A DNA stretch of 38,217 nucleotides from an uncultured Collinsella sp. (GCA_900547125.1 URFU01000004.1:1-38217); one strand, 5' to 3'. Positions 1-8,275 are shown, counted from the first letter of the stretch. Translations and numbers: made by a program. Notes: generated from the letters alone by a model not told the origin.

Positions 1-331
1 ACCGACATTTTTGTGCAAGTTCTTAATTCTCTTGACTATTGTTTAGATTTGCCTTCGTTTATTCGCTATAAAACATCTGTTTCTACTGGTAATTAAGCCA
101 GTTATCAGTTTTTTAATAGCATTTTATTTATTTGCACAACATTTTGCTCAAGAGAAAACATCCTGTGAACGGTTGAAAATCGACCGTGAGCGGTAGGTCA
201 TTAACCGGGAGGAATAGACTACCAAATTGATGGGAATATCTTTAGCTCATCGGTGGTTAGAAGCGTAATGTTCGGACAACGTTATTTGGTTTTTCGCGCA
301 GATTTTAGGCATCAATTCGCCCAAATCGCCT
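1..331. other. AT-rich gene-free stretch
   Basis: No convincing coding region. It is clearly more AT-rich than the rest of the window. Around 168-212 there are two small adjacent hairpin-capable segments (GGTTGA/TCGACC, then CGGT/ACCG), followed by a purine-rich GGGAGGAA. No credible start codon lies at a suitable distance from that GGAGG. The next gene is the HAD gene, which ends here on the minus strand, so this is its downstream flank plus possibly the control region of a gene beyond the window edge. Confidence 0.5.
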
Positions 332-373
332 GAGACCACCGCAAAGGAGCCTGTCCCCTTTGCGGTGGTTCTC
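332..373. repeat. CCACCRCAAAGG hairpin, copy 1
   Basis: Perfect inverted repeat with arms CCACCGCAAAGG (336-347) and CCTTTGCGGTGG (357-368), extended by GAG/CTC. The loop carries GCCTGTCC. It lies 8 bp beyond the stop of the HAD gene. No T-run follows on the minus strand, so it is not a canonical terminator. Related copies are at 1297, 2883 and 13350, with a looser one at 25402. Confidence 0.8.
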
Positions 374-381
374 CCCCGGCG

Positions 382-1203
382 CTACAGCAGATGCTCCTCG
401 ATAAAGATCGCGATGCCGTCTTTGTCGTTGCTCGCGGTCACAAAGTCGGCGGCGGCACGGGTGGCGTCGCTGCCGTTTGCCATGGCCACGCCCACGCCGG
501 CGTCAGCCACCATGCAGGTATCGTTGTCCGCATCGCCAAACACGCAGATGTCCTGGAGCTCCATGTCGTTGAGCTCCGCCACGCGCACAAGGCCGCGCGT
601 CTTGGACACGCGCGGATCCATGAACTCGTAGAGCCGCTGCGTGGTTTGCAGAGCCGCCGCCTTGACGGTGTCGTCGGCAAACGTCGACGCCCGCTCAATC
701 ACCTGCGGCATCACCTCGGGCGCCATGGTAAACATCACCTTGGGCTGCGGCTCGCGCAAGAACTCGGCAAAATCGACCACCTGGTAGGGCACGCCGTCGA
801 CGCGCGACAGGTGCTCGACGCACGCGTTGCTCTCGGGCACGTAGAACACGCCGTCTCGGGGGCAGACGGGCGTTGCCGGAAGGTCCGCCATGTGTTTGCA
901 GATGCGCGCGATGGTCTCGCCCGGCAGCGGATAGCTCAGCTCGTTGATGTCGTGCGCGCGGTCGATGACCTCGGCACCACCGCAGCCCACCATCACGTCC
1001 ACCAGGCCTTCGATGCCCCAGAGCTCGTACATGGCCTCGGTCGCGTGGGCGTCGCGCCCGGTGCACAGGCCAAAGAGCACGCCGCGCTCGCGCAGGGCGC
1101 GGATCGCCGCCACGGTGCGCGGGGACACCGTGTGCCGGCTCGTGAGCAGCGTGCCGTCGATATCGCAGAACACGGCTTTAATGTGGCTGAAGGAGGTGTC
1201 CAT
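382..1203 (-). CDS. Cof-type HAD-superfamily phosphatase
   Basis: A 273-residue cytoplasmic HAD hydrolase of the Cof/YidA type, which usually acts on sugar phosphates or related phosphometabolites. The substrate cannot be read from sequence. Motif I is DIDGT at residues 14-18 (nucleophile D14 and acid D16). The C-terminal motif IV is GDADNDTCM, followed by the ANGSD segment typical of Cof proteins. The reading frame extends upstream to 1305, but the ATG at 1203 is preferred because AGAAAGG lies just upstream and the protein then begins directly before motif I, as in the family. It lies downstream of the MFS gene, separated by 224 bp full of hairpins, so co-transcription is uncertain. Confidence 0.88.
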   Translation of the reverse strand: MDTSFSHIKAVFCDIDGTLLTSRHTVSPRTVAAIRALRERGVLFGLCTGRDAHATEAMYELWGIEGLVDVMVGCGGAEVIDRAHDINELSYPLPGETIARICKHMADLPATPVCPRDGVFYVPESNACVEHLSRVDGVPYQVVDFAEFLREPQPKVMFTMAPEVMPQVIERASTFADDTVKAAALQTTQRLYEFMDPRVSKTRGLVRVAELNDMELQDICVFGDADNDTCMVADAGVGVAMANGSDATRAAADFVTASNDKDGIAIFIEEHLL

Positions 1204-1263
1204 GGGGGCCTTTCTGGGTTGTGCGGCGATGTGGGGTGTGGTCGGAAGTGGTGTACATGGTAT

Positions 1264-1290
1264 ACCAAGGCGCGCACGGGGCGCCTTGGT
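1264..1290. repeat. Short hairpin
   Basis: Perfect 10-bp arms ACCAAGGCGC (1264-1273) and GCGCCTTGGT (1281-1290) with a 7-nt loop, directly abutting the next palindrome. It is the first of three consecutive hairpins between the MFS and HAD genes. No T-run follows on either strand. Confidence 0.6.
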
Positions 1291-1296
1291 GCAAAA

Positions 1297-1330
1297 CCAC
1301 CACAAAGGTGCCCGTTCCCCCTTGTGGTGG
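1297..1330. repeat. CCACCRCAAAGG hairpin, copy 2
   Basis: Arms CCACCACAAAGG (1297-1308) and CCCTTGTGGTGG (1319-1330), with one unmatched pair. The loop holds GCCCGTTCCC, a slightly degraded form of the GCCTGTCCCC loop of the other copies. Confidence 0.75.
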
Positions 1331-1362
1331 CCGAACCCGAAGGGCGGCCTGGCCCGGGGCGC

Positions 1363-1427
1363 AAACCATCACAACATTCGACGCTTTTCGGCAAAATCGC
1401 GATTTTCATCGAATGTTGTGATGGTTT
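1363..1427. repeat. CCATCACAACATTCGA palindrome, copy 1
   Basis: Perfect 19-bp arms (1363-1381 and 1409-1427) enclosing an inner palindrome AAAATCGCGATTTT. The right arm ends immediately before the stop codon of the MFS gene at 1428-1430. Copies 2 and 3 (5468 and 6711) keep the outer arms but have a different inner stem, CGTTTTT/AAAAACG, that still pairs. Possibly a 3' processing or termination hairpin, or a dispersed palindromic repeat. Confidence 0.85.
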
Positions 1428-2708
1428 TTACTGCCTTGCGGCACGATCAAAATGCCGGCGGCCAAACAGCAGCAGCGCCACGGGAACCGCCGTCACGACC
1501 GCGCCCGCTCCGATGAGCGTCTGTTGCATGCCAAATGTCGCCGCCAGCCACGGGGCAATCGCCAGCGGCGCCACGCCGGCAAACATATTGCCAAAGCCCA
1601 TGACCGAGTTGACGCGCCCGCGCCGCTCGAGCGGCGCCGTCGTTTGCATGATCGTGTTGTGGAGCGGGTTGACGATGCCCCAAGCTATGCCCAGGGCAAT
1701 CTGGCCGACGAGGGCCACGCCCACGTACGGTGTCCCCACATAGAGCAAACTTCCCAGGCCCACGGACATAAGCGCCACAAGCAGCGTTTTAAGGTTGACC
1801 AGGTGCGGCGGCAAGCGGAGCGCGACCACGGCGCCCAGCACCGCGCCCACACCGCTGGCCGACGAGAGCCAGCCCATCCACTCGACACCGACATGCAGAA
1901 TATCACGGTAGAAGAACGACTCCAGCGGATCGAAGGCGCCGTAGCCAAAGTTCGAGAGGAAGATGATGCAGAAAAGTAGCGCGAGAACGTTGTTGGTAAA
2001 GACTGTCTTGATGCTGGTCGCGAAGGTTGCGCGGGTGGATGTGCTGGGGTTGGAGCTTTGTCCCGCACGCTCCCCTTCCTCTGCCGAATCGGCATCCGCA
2101 TCTCCGGCGACATGGCTGGTCTGCGGCCTAAAGCCCCAACCGGCGACGAGCGCCTGTACGGTAAAGATCATCATGAGCACGAACACCGCGCGTGACGATG
2201 CAGCCGCCGCGACAAAGCCGCCCAGTGTAGGGCCGACGATAATGCTCACGTTGGAGAACATGGTGATAGCGGAGTTGATGTCTTTAAGCTCGACGGGGTC
2301 GTCGGTGAGGTAGGCTGGATAGGATGTGGCGATGGGCTGGGCGAACCCCATCACAAAGCCCAGGAGCACCGCGCCGAGCAGGACGATGCCGGTCGCGCTG
2401 CCAAAGGCAATAATCGCCACGCCGGTTGTCAGCGTGCCCACGATGCTCAGCAAGAAATGGTGGCGCGGGCCCCAGGCGTCGAGCGCCGCGCCACCCGCAA
2501 AGGATCCCAGGATTACAAAAACATTCATAAACAGAACGGCCAACGATGTCGCCACGACCGAGGCATCGTCCGCATAGGTAAGCGTTCCGATGACGCCGAT
2601 AAAGTAGCTGGTCTGAAACCCGGTGTAGATGAGAAAGCGCATCGCCACCAGGCGCTTGGCCTGCACGGACAGCGATGATTGAGGCTTTGAGAAAAGGGAG
2701 GCGAACAT
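1428..2708 (-). CDS. MFS transporter, probable efflux
   Basis: A 426-residue polytopic membrane protein with about 12 hydrophobic segments in two halves. They are separated by a hydrophilic central loop (about residues 205-235) rich in Asp, Glu, Ser and Thr. Gly- and Pro-rich segments and the loop motif GGAALDAWGPRHH between early helices fit the major facilitator superfamily motif A region. Drug or metabolite export is the usual role of such short MFS proteins; the substrate is not evident. The ATG at 2708 is chosen over an in-frame codon at 2747 because AAGGAG lies 7 nt upstream and the first helix then follows normally. The stop codon touches a palindromic repeat. Confidence 0.85.
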   Translation of the reverse strand: MFASLFSKPQSSLSVQAKRLVAMRFLIYTGFQTSYFIGVIGTLTYADDASVVATSLAVLFMNVFVILGSFAGGAALDAWGPRHHFLLSIVGTLTTGVAIIAFGSATGIVLLGAVLLGFVMGFAQPIATSYPAYLTDDPVELKDINSAITMFSNVSIIVGPTLGGFVAAAASSRAVFVLMMIFTVQALVAGWGFRPQTSHVAGDADADSAEEGERAGQSSNPSTSTRATFATSIKTVFTNNVLALLFCIIFLSNFGYGAFDPLESFFYRDILHVGVEWMGWLSSASGVGAVLGAVVALRLPPHLVNLKTLLVALMSVGLGSLLYVGTPYVGVALVGQIALGIAWGIVNPLHNTIMQTTAPLERRGRVNSVMGFGNMFAGVAPLAIAPWLAATFGMQQTLIGAGAVVTAVPVALLLFGRRHFDRAARQ

Positions 2709-2882
2709 GGAGACTCCTTGTTTCATACGAATGCGGACGGCGGGCATTCGCCACTGTCTGTCAAATCAATCTATCCGCATGAAACATTAAGGACGCATCA
2801 AGCCCCTTCTCTCCGTTTTTCGCCCGTCATGAACTACTTGGTAGATTGTAAGGCATGTCCCACGCATCTACCAAAGCAAAAA

Positions 2883-2915
2883 CCACCACAAAGGTGCCTG
2901 TCCCCTTTGTGGTGG
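2883..2915. repeat. CCACCRCAAAGG hairpin, copy 3
   Basis: Perfect arms CCACCACAAAGG (2883-2894) and CCTTTGTGGTGG (2904-2915) with loop TGCCTGTCC. It lies between the MFS start and the moaC-mobB stop. The rest of 2709-2973 shows no coding sequence. Confidence 0.85.
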
Positions 2916-2949
2916 AAACAACGTTTGCCCAGATAAAACCTTCCAAAAT

Positions 2950-2974
2950 AAACCTGTCCCTTTTTGGCAGGTTT
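2950..2974 (-). terminator. Weak terminator-like hairpin after moaC-mobB
   Basis: Arms AAACCTG (2950-2956) and CAGGTTT (2968-2974) overlap the last base of the moaC-mobB stop codon. On the minus strand the stem is followed by ATTTTGG. The left side again contains AACCTGTCCC. Only a 7-bp stem, so termination is tentative. Confidence 0.4.
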
Positions 2975-4278
2975 TAGGCCAGATGGTCCTGAATCAGATC
3001 GCAGATGGCTCGGGCGTCGTTGATGTTGATGGCTCGGGTCGCAAAGCCGGCGTCGAAGGCCTGACGCGCCAGGGCCTCGTTGCAGGCAAGGGCCAGCGTA
3101 CGGCCGTCAACCAGGTCGAGCGAGCTCTTGCCGCGCAGACGGTCGACACCGGAGCGCGCGACCACGATATTGTCGAAGCCCTCGGTCTTGTAGCCCTCGA
3201 TGATCACCACGTCGACATCGTTGTAGCGCGACAGCAGCTCGCGCGCGGGCATCTCGTCCTCCTCACGTGTGTCGGCGTACTCCGCCCAGCGCGTGGCGCA
3301 GATGAGGCCCACGTGCTTGGATCCGGCCTGGTGATGGCGCCAGGTGTCCTTAGCGGGCACATCGATATCAAAGCCGTGATGCCCATGATGCTTGAGCGAA
3401 CCCACGCGCAGGCCGCGGCGGGTGAGCTCGGCGATAACCTTCTCGACGAGCGTGGTCTTGCCCGAGTTTTGGTAGCCGATAAACGCGATCGCGGGGACGG
3501 CCGGTGCCGGAGCTGCGGGCGCGACGGCGACGGGTGCGCTCGCGGGCGCGGCACCGTCAGCGGCCACGGCCTCAACAGCAGCGGCCTGGCGTTTGGCACG
3601 ATCCCATATGCCCGAGCGGCCGCCCTCCTTGTGCAGCAGGCGAACGTCGACGATCTCCATGCCACGATCGACGGCCTTGCACATGTCATAGATCGTTAAG
3701 CACGCGGCACTCGCGCCGGTCAGGGCCTCCATCTCGATACCCGTCTTGCCCGTCACGCCGGCAGTAACCAGCACGTGAAAGCCAACCTGCCCGTCCGCGC
3801 GCGCCGGCGCCCAGCCCTCGGGCACGTCCTCGACAGGCGTCCCCGCCGCAGCGATGGGCGCAAGGTCGCACTTGCTCTTGGTAATGAGCAACGGATGGCA
3901 CATGGGGATGATGTCGCTCGTGCGCTTGATGGCCATGATGCCCGCCACGCGCGCGCAGGCAAGCACATCGCCCTTTTTGGCGCGGTCCTGCAGCACCATG
4001 GCCTGCGTCTCGGGGTGCATGAGGATGGTGCCCTCGGCGATGGCAATGCGATGGGTCTCGGCCTTGTCGGACACGTCAACCATGCGCACCTCGCCCTTGG
4101 CGTCCACGTGCGTCAGCTCGTCGCGGCGGGCGTCACGGGCGGGCTCAGCGGCAGCGCTGGCAGTCGGCTGTGCGGACGCGTCGGCGTTGCCGGCATTCGC
4201 CGCAGCCGCGGCTTTGTGGGCAGACATCGCGGCCCTGCGAGCGGCCTTGGTGGCATCGGCGTACCTGCTCTTGGCCAT
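2974..4278 (-). CDS. moaC: MoaC-MobB fusion protein
   Basis: A 434-residue fusion. Residues 1-52 are an Ala-rich basic lead. Residues 55-225 are MoaC, cyclic pyranopterin monophosphate synthase, with KRTSDIIPMCHPL (118-130), GKTGIEMEALTGAS (177-190) and LLHKEGGRSG (214-223). An Ala/Pro linker spans about 230-262. Residues 263-434 are MobB, a GTP-binding protein of molybdopterin-guanine dinucleotide assembly, with P-loop GYQNSGKTT (268-276) and VVIIEGYKTEGF. The protein would combine an early step (MoaA product to cPMP) with a late step (guanylated cofactor). The ATG at 4278 has GGAGG 8 nt upstream. It starts 4 nt after the moaA stop, so the two form an operon. Confidence 0.93.
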   Translation of the reverse strand: MAKSRYADATKAARRAAMSAHKAAAAANAGNADASAQPTASAAAEPARDARRDELTHVDAKGEVRMVDVSDKAETHRIAIAEGTILMHPETQAMVLQDRAKKGDVLACARVAGIMAIKRTSDIIPMCHPLLITKSKCDLAPIAAAGTPVEDVPEGWAPARADGQVGFHVLVTAGVTGKTGIEMEALTGASAACLTIYDMCKAVDRGMEIVDVRLLHKEGGRSGIWDRAKRQAAAVEAVAADGAAPASAPVAVAPAAPAPAVPAIAFIGYQNSGKTTLVEKVIAELTRRGLRVGSLKHHGHHGFDIDVPAKDTWRHHQAGSKHVGLICATRWAEYADTREEDEMPARELLSRYNDVDVVIIEGYKTEGFDNIVVARSGVDRLRGKSSLDLVDGRTLALACNEALARQAFDAGFATRAININDARAICDLIQDHLA

Positions 4279-4282
4279 ATGA

Positions 4283-5338
4283 TCATCCTCCGATTTGGGA
4301 CATAAATCGTTGCGTGCCCTCAATTATCGCGTGTTCCTGCGGTTTGTGGGCCACGGCATCGCGCCAAATCGAAAGTACCTGCATATCATCACCACGGCGC
4401 AGCGCCTCACGCACCGAATACTCGGCATCGCTGAATAGGCACGGACGCACGTTGCCATCGGCCGTCAGGCGCAGACGGTTGCAGTTCGCGCAAAAATGGT
4501 TGGACATGGCACTGATGAAACCGACCGTTCCCGCCGCGCCCGGAAAGTGCCAATAGCGCGCAGGGCCCGCGCCGGCAGGGGCGTCGTTGATGTCGAGCGG
4601 CTCGAGCTCGCCCAGTCTCGCCGCGGCGGCCCCGGCATTGATGCGCTCCCGCAGCTCGTCGCTCGGAACGGTGTCACTCGCGTCCCACAGCTCGGGATTG
4701 AGCGCGGGCGCATGCGGGTCCACAGTGCAATGCGAGCTCGTGTGCTCGTCGCCGATGGGCATGTATTCGATAAAGCGCAGGTGGATGGGGCGGTCGAGCG
4801 TGAGCCTCGCGAGGGCCGCCACATCCTGGTTGAGCCGGCGCACCACAACGCAGTTGACCTTAACGGGCTCAAAGCCCCAAGCCAGCGCTGCGTCGATGCC
4901 AGTCATGGTCTGCTCGAGTCGACCCAGGCGCGTGATCTTTCCAAAGAGCGTAGGGTCGAGCGCATCGAGCGAGATGTTGACGCGGTTAAGCCCGGCATCT
5001 TTGAGCTGCGGCGCCAGCTTGGGCAGCAGGGCGCCGTTGGTGGTGAGCGAGATGTCCTCGATCTGCGGAATCGCGCGGATGTCGCGAATGAGCGGGATGA
5101 TACGGCGGCTGACCAGCGGCTCGCCGCCCGTCAGGCGTACGCGGCGAATGCCTTCCCCCGCCACCAGGCGCACAAAGCGGGCGATTTCCTCGGCACTGAG
5201 CAGCTCGTCATGCGCGCGGGGCGCCACGCCATCGGCCGGCATGCAATAGATGCAGCGGAAATTGCACTTGTCGGTAACGGCAATGCGCAGGTAGTTGATA
5301 TCGCGGCCAAAGCCGTCATGTTGCACGCGCCCGTCCAC
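4283..5338 (-). CDS. moaA: GTP 3',8-cyclase MoaA
   Basis: A 351-residue radical SAM enzyme that converts GTP to 3',8-cyclo-7,8-dihydro-GTP, the first step of molybdenum cofactor synthesis. The N-terminal SAM cluster is CNFRCIYC (C25, C29, C32). The second 4Fe-4S cluster is in CANCNRLRLTADGNVRPC near the C-terminus. The chain ends in the Gly-Gly tail known to be required for MoaA activity. RLTGGEPL, the SAM-binding GGEP motif, is present. The start is GTG, with GGGGAGGG 5 nt upstream; an ATG 4 nt further upstream is out of frame. It is the first gene of the moaA/moaC-mobB operon. No Moco riboswitch is recognisable in the short leader. Confidence 0.96.
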   Translation of the reverse strand: MDGRVQHDGFGRDINYLRIAVTDKCNFRCIYCMPADGVAPRAHDELLSAEEIARFVRLVAGEGIRRVRLTGGEPLVSRRIIPLIRDIRAIPQIEDISLTTNGALLPKLAPQLKDAGLNRVNISLDALDPTLFGKITRLGRLEQTMTGIDAALAWGFEPVKVNCVVVRRLNQDVAALARLTLDRPIHLRFIEYMPIGDEHTSSHCTVDPHAPALNPELWDASDTVPSDELRERINAGAAAARLGELEPLDINDAPAGAGPARYWHFPGAAGTVGFISAMSNHFCANCNRLRLTADGNVRPCLFSDAEYSVREALRRGDDMQVLSIWRDAVAHKPQEHAIIEGTQRFMSQIGG

Positions 5339-5467
5339 GCATCCCTCCCCTCACACAGGCCATTATTCTTCAGGAAATATAGTACCGCACGGGAAGAATG
5401 GGTCGACATACGTACGACACGAAAGGCCTTTGCGAAAAAGACCGGCCTCCCGAGCCCATCCTCAGCA

Positions 5468-5534
5468 CAGACCATCACAACATTCGATGCTTTTCCCGTT
5501 TTTGGCGAAAAACGTCGAATGTTGTGATGGTCTG
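5468..5534. repeat. CCATCACAACATTCGA palindrome, copy 2
   Basis: Perfect 20-bp arms (5468-5487 and 5515-5534). The outermost bases are CAG/CTG here and AAA/TTT in copies 1 and 3, so pairing is kept while sequence changes. The inner stem is CGTTTTT/AAAAACG. It lies between the moaA start and the stop of the next gene, 37 bp beyond that stop. The rest of 5339-5571 is unremarkable. Confidence 0.87.
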
Positions 5535-5571
5535 CCTGCCCACGGCACCCCGTAGAAGGACCAAAGCGTCC

Positions 5572-6609
5572 CTAAAGGCCGCCGTCCCAGTGTCGAATCA
5601 CGAATTCTCGCAGGTCGTTTTGACGTTTCTGAAACGCTTCGCTTCGGTCGCACTTAAGGCCCATAGCGAGCGCGATGGCGTTCATCGCCCGGTGCAATTG
5701 CAGCTGATGGGCAAACTGAGTCCCGGTGAGGACGATCATCCTAAAGCCCAGCGCGCTCAGCACGGTCATACGCTCCGCATTCGACGCGCTGCGCTGTTTA
5801 TCAAGATGGTCCGAGCCGTTGTATTCAATCCCCGTACCACTCGCAGGCGCATATACGTCAATCTCGAAATACCCGGCCTTTGCGAGATACTTGAACTCGT
5901 TGGGAACATCGACCCGATGGTTGAGCTCAACCTTGGCGTATCCCAGCCCTCCCTGGGAACGTTTTGCTACGACCATGATTGCGGTGGCCGTCTCCATGGG
6001 CGACCGCGCGCCATCGTGCACGCGTTTGAGAACGGCGGCCGCGCGTATAGCCCCCTGACGAGATCGGTTCTCATTGCAATAAGCAATCAAGTCGGCAACG
6101 GTATACCTCTGCCCCATCTCGATATAATCGCCTGTCGACAGATGATTCAAATGGTATCGGGCACAGATTTCGTAGCCATATTCCAGCTGCTCGGGTTCGC
6201 TCATCCACGAACCCGCTTGGACAAAGCACATGGCCTCATCAACCACCAGAAGGCCCTCTGCCACTTCGATAAGATGGCCTGGAGGTACCGGCGCCCCAAA
6301 CACGTGACACCTAAATCCAGCCGGCGTCGAGCGCTCAAAATCGAAGTTGACGAGCGTGTCGATATGATCGAGTTCTTCTCGTGGAATACCAAGCGAAACC
6401 AGATAGTCGGCAACGATCCCAACTGCCGTTGAAGCCCTCAGCCCCTTGGCATCGAGTCCCAATTTGGGCAGGCTCGCAATCGGCTCCGCCTCGTTAGCAA
6501 GCGAGTCCTCATCGTATAGGCTGCTTGCTCGCGAGAGCGGCTCGGACGGGCGCGCCACGTTGTGGTACAGCCAGGCAGTCTTATGGGACAGGACGATCGG
6601 CAGGTCCAT
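5572..6609 (-). CDS. Uncharacterised protein with nuclease-like C-terminus
   Basis: A 345-residue soluble protein I do not recognise by name. The C-terminal third reads EIDVYAPASGTGIEYNGSDH, later GFRMIVLTGTQF. This resembles the D-x(n)-E-x-x-G core of Vsr/DUF559-type PD-(D/E)XK folds, found in Coriobacteriia and Actinobacteria proteins and some AbiEi-like regulators. The N-terminal part opens with a LSHKTAWLYHN segment and lacks a clear helix-turn-helix. No signal peptide or membrane segment. ATG with GGAGGG 4 nt upstream. It is a lone gene flanked on both sides by CCATCACAACATTCGA palindromes. The fold assignment is tentative; the gene itself looks real. Confidence 0.8.
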   Translation of the reverse strand: MDLPIVLSHKTAWLYHNVARPSEPLSRASSLYDEDSLANEAEPIASLPKLGLDAKGLRASTAVGIVADYLVSLGIPREELDHIDTLVNFDFERSTPAGFRCHVFGAPVPPGHLIEVAEGLLVVDEAMCFVQAGSWMSEPEQLEYGYEICARYHLNHLSTGDYIEMGQRYTVADLIAYCNENRSRQGAIRAAAVLKRVHDGARSPMETATAIMVVAKRSQGGLGYAKVELNHRVDVPNEFKYLAKAGYFEIDVYAPASGTGIEYNGSDHLDKQRSASNAERMTVLSALGFRMIVLTGTQFAHQLQLHRAMNAIALAMGLKCDRSEAFQKRQNDLREFVIRHWDGGL

Positions 6610-6710
6610 AAGCCCTCCAATGGAGTCGGATAACCAACCTTATTCCCCTGCCCACGGGTCCGCACACCTTCGTGCGCAAGAAAGCGATTCCACCCGGTCG
6701 AGTGGCAGAA

Positions 6711-6775
6711 AAACCATCACAACATTCGATGCTTTTCCCGTTTTTGGCAAAAAACGTCGAATGTTGTGATGGTTT
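6711..6775. repeat. CCATCACAACATTCGA palindrome, copy 3
   Basis: Perfect 19-bp arms (6711-6729 and 6757-6775) around inner stem CGTTTTT/AAAAACG. It sits between divergently transcribed genes, upstream of the MATE promoter, so here it cannot be simply a 3' hairpin of either gene. Nearly identical to copy 2 across its interior. Confidence 0.86.
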
Positions 6776-6855
6776 GAGTCGAGGTGAGGGGCACGGAGGG
6801 ATCAAAGCATCGTGCTTGGAGCGTGACTTTTTTCGCCCAGTCGTCATCACAAACC

Positions 6856-6890
6856 TTGACTCTACAATCGTTGTAGGGTTTTCACTACAC
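6856..6890 (+). promoter_or_regulatory. MerR-type promoter of MATE-merR
   Basis: A -35-like TTGACT (6856-6861) is followed by the perfect palindrome CTACAATCGTTGTAG (6862-6876) and GGGTTTTCACTACACT. MerR-family activators bind a palindrome inside an over-long (19-20 bp) spacer. The layout here fits, with a poor -10 near 6881-6888. The merR gene is second in this transcription unit, so autoregulated activation of exporter plus regulator is likely. Confidence 0.65.
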
Positions 6891-6928
6891 TGGTAGCTAA
6901 ACGAACCAAGCCAGAAAGTGCCCCGCCC

Positions 6929-8275
6929 ATGGAACATGACCTCACACGCGGCAATGTCCTCAAGACCATCGCGACCTTTGCCCTGCCCTATATGCTCTCG
7001 TACTTTTTACAGATGCTCTACGGCATGGCCGACCTGTACATGATGGGGCAGTTTAGCGGCGCTGCCGGCATCACCGCCGTGGGCAATGGCGCACAGACAC
7101 TCTATATCATTACCGTGACGCTCGTGGGCCTGGCAATGGGAACGACGGTTATCGTCGGCCACGCCGTGGGTTCGCGTCGCTTCGACCGCGCCGAGACCGC
7201 CATCGGCAACACCATCACGCTCTTTATGGGTGTCTCGGTGGTGCTGGCCGTCATCTTGTTTGCACTGTGCCCGCAAATCGTGGCACTCATTGGCACGCCG
7301 GCCGAAGCGGTCGAAGGAACCGCCGCCTACCTGCGTATCTGCTTTGTCGGCATTCCCTTTATCGCCGCGTACAACATCCTCTCGGCCATCTTTCGCGGCC
7401 TGGGCGATTCGCGCTCGCCCATGTACGTGATTGGCGTGGCATGCATCATCAACATCGCGCTCGATTTTCTGTTTATCGGCCATATGGGGCTCGGCCCCGT
7501 AGGCGCGGCGCTCGGCACGGTAACCGCCCAGACGGCCAGCGTTGCCCTCGCGCTCGTGTGGCTCAAGAGCCGCCGCACGAACATCCACGTTAAGCGCAGC
7601 GACCTGCGCCCGCAGCCCAAGGTGCTCGGCAGCATTCTTAAGATCGGCGTGCCTGTGGCCGTGCAGGACGGCTGCATCCAGGTGGCGTTTATGTTTATCA
7701 CCGTCATCGCCAACCACCGAGGGCTCGTCGACGCCGCCGCCGTGGGCCTGGTCGAGAAGATGATCAGCTTCTTGTTCATTGTGCCGAGTTCCATGGGCGC
7801 CACCGTCAGCGCGCTCACGGCGCAAAATGCCGGCGCGGGCAAGGGCGACCGCGCGCGTGAGGTGCTCAAAGACGCCATGACCATCTCGGTAGTGTACGGC
7901 TGCCTGATCACGGTGCTGATGTGGCTGGTGGCGCCGGCGTTTATCGGCTTTTTTGCCAAGGACGCCGCGGTGGTCGCCGCCGGCACCGGCTATATGCGCA
8001 GCTACATTTTCGACGCGATCTTTGCCGGCATCCACATTTGCTTTAGCGGCTTTTTCGCTGCATACGGCAAGAGCTATATCGGCTTTGCGCACAACGTGCT
8101 GGCCGTGGCGCTCATTCGCGTGCCGGGCGCGTGGCTGCTGTCAAACGCCTATTCCGACACGCTGTTTCCCATGGGCATCGCTTCGCCGTGCGGATCGATT
8201 TTGTCGGCGGTCATCTGTGTTGTCGCGTTTACCGTGCTCAACCGACGCGGGGCTTTTGACAAGTTGGCAGCGTAG
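6929..8275 (+). CDS. MATE-family multidrug exporter
   Basis: A 448-residue membrane protein with about 12 helices in two homologous bundles. It belongs to the MATE family (NorM/DinF type), cation-coupled exporters of drugs or metabolites. Family-like features are TFALPYMLSYFLQMLYGMADLYMMGQF at the N-terminus, AYNILSAIFRGLGDSRSPM at the end of the first bundle, and GATVSALTAQNAGAGKGDRA in the second. Length is typical. The Shine-Dalgarno is weak (AGAAAG). The gene is followed after 54 bp by a MerR regulator with a GyrI-like effector domain, and preceded by a MerR-type promoter, which suggests inducible detoxification. Confidence 0.93.
   Translation: MEHDLTRGNVLKTIATFALPYMLSYFLQMLYGMADLYMMGQFSGAAGITAVGNGAQTLYIITVTLVGLAMGTTVIVGHAVGSRRFDRAETAIGNTITLFMGVSVVLAVILFALCPQIVALIGTPAEAVEGTAAYLRICFVGIPFIAAYNILSAIFRGLGDSRSPMYVIGVACIINIALDFLFIGHMGLGPVGAALGTVTAQTASVALALVWLKSRRTNIHVKRSDLRPQPKVLGSILKIGVPVAVQDGCIQVAFMFITVIANHRGLVDAAAVGLVEKMISFLFIVPSSMGATVSALTAQNAGAGKGDRAREVLKDAMTISVVYGCLITVLMWLVAPAFIGFFAKDAAVVAAGTGYMRSYIFDAIFAGIHICFSGFFAAYGKSYIGFAHNVLAVALIRVPGAWLLSNAYSDTLFPMGIASPCGSILSAVICVVAFTVLNRRGAFDKLAA

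Noticed and set aside
391..1743. Long plus-strand open frame across the HAD and MFS genes
   Set aside because: It is antisense to two clearly conserved genes, is rich in His, Arg, Ala and Gly as expected from a shadow frame in high-GC DNA, and has no ribosome site.
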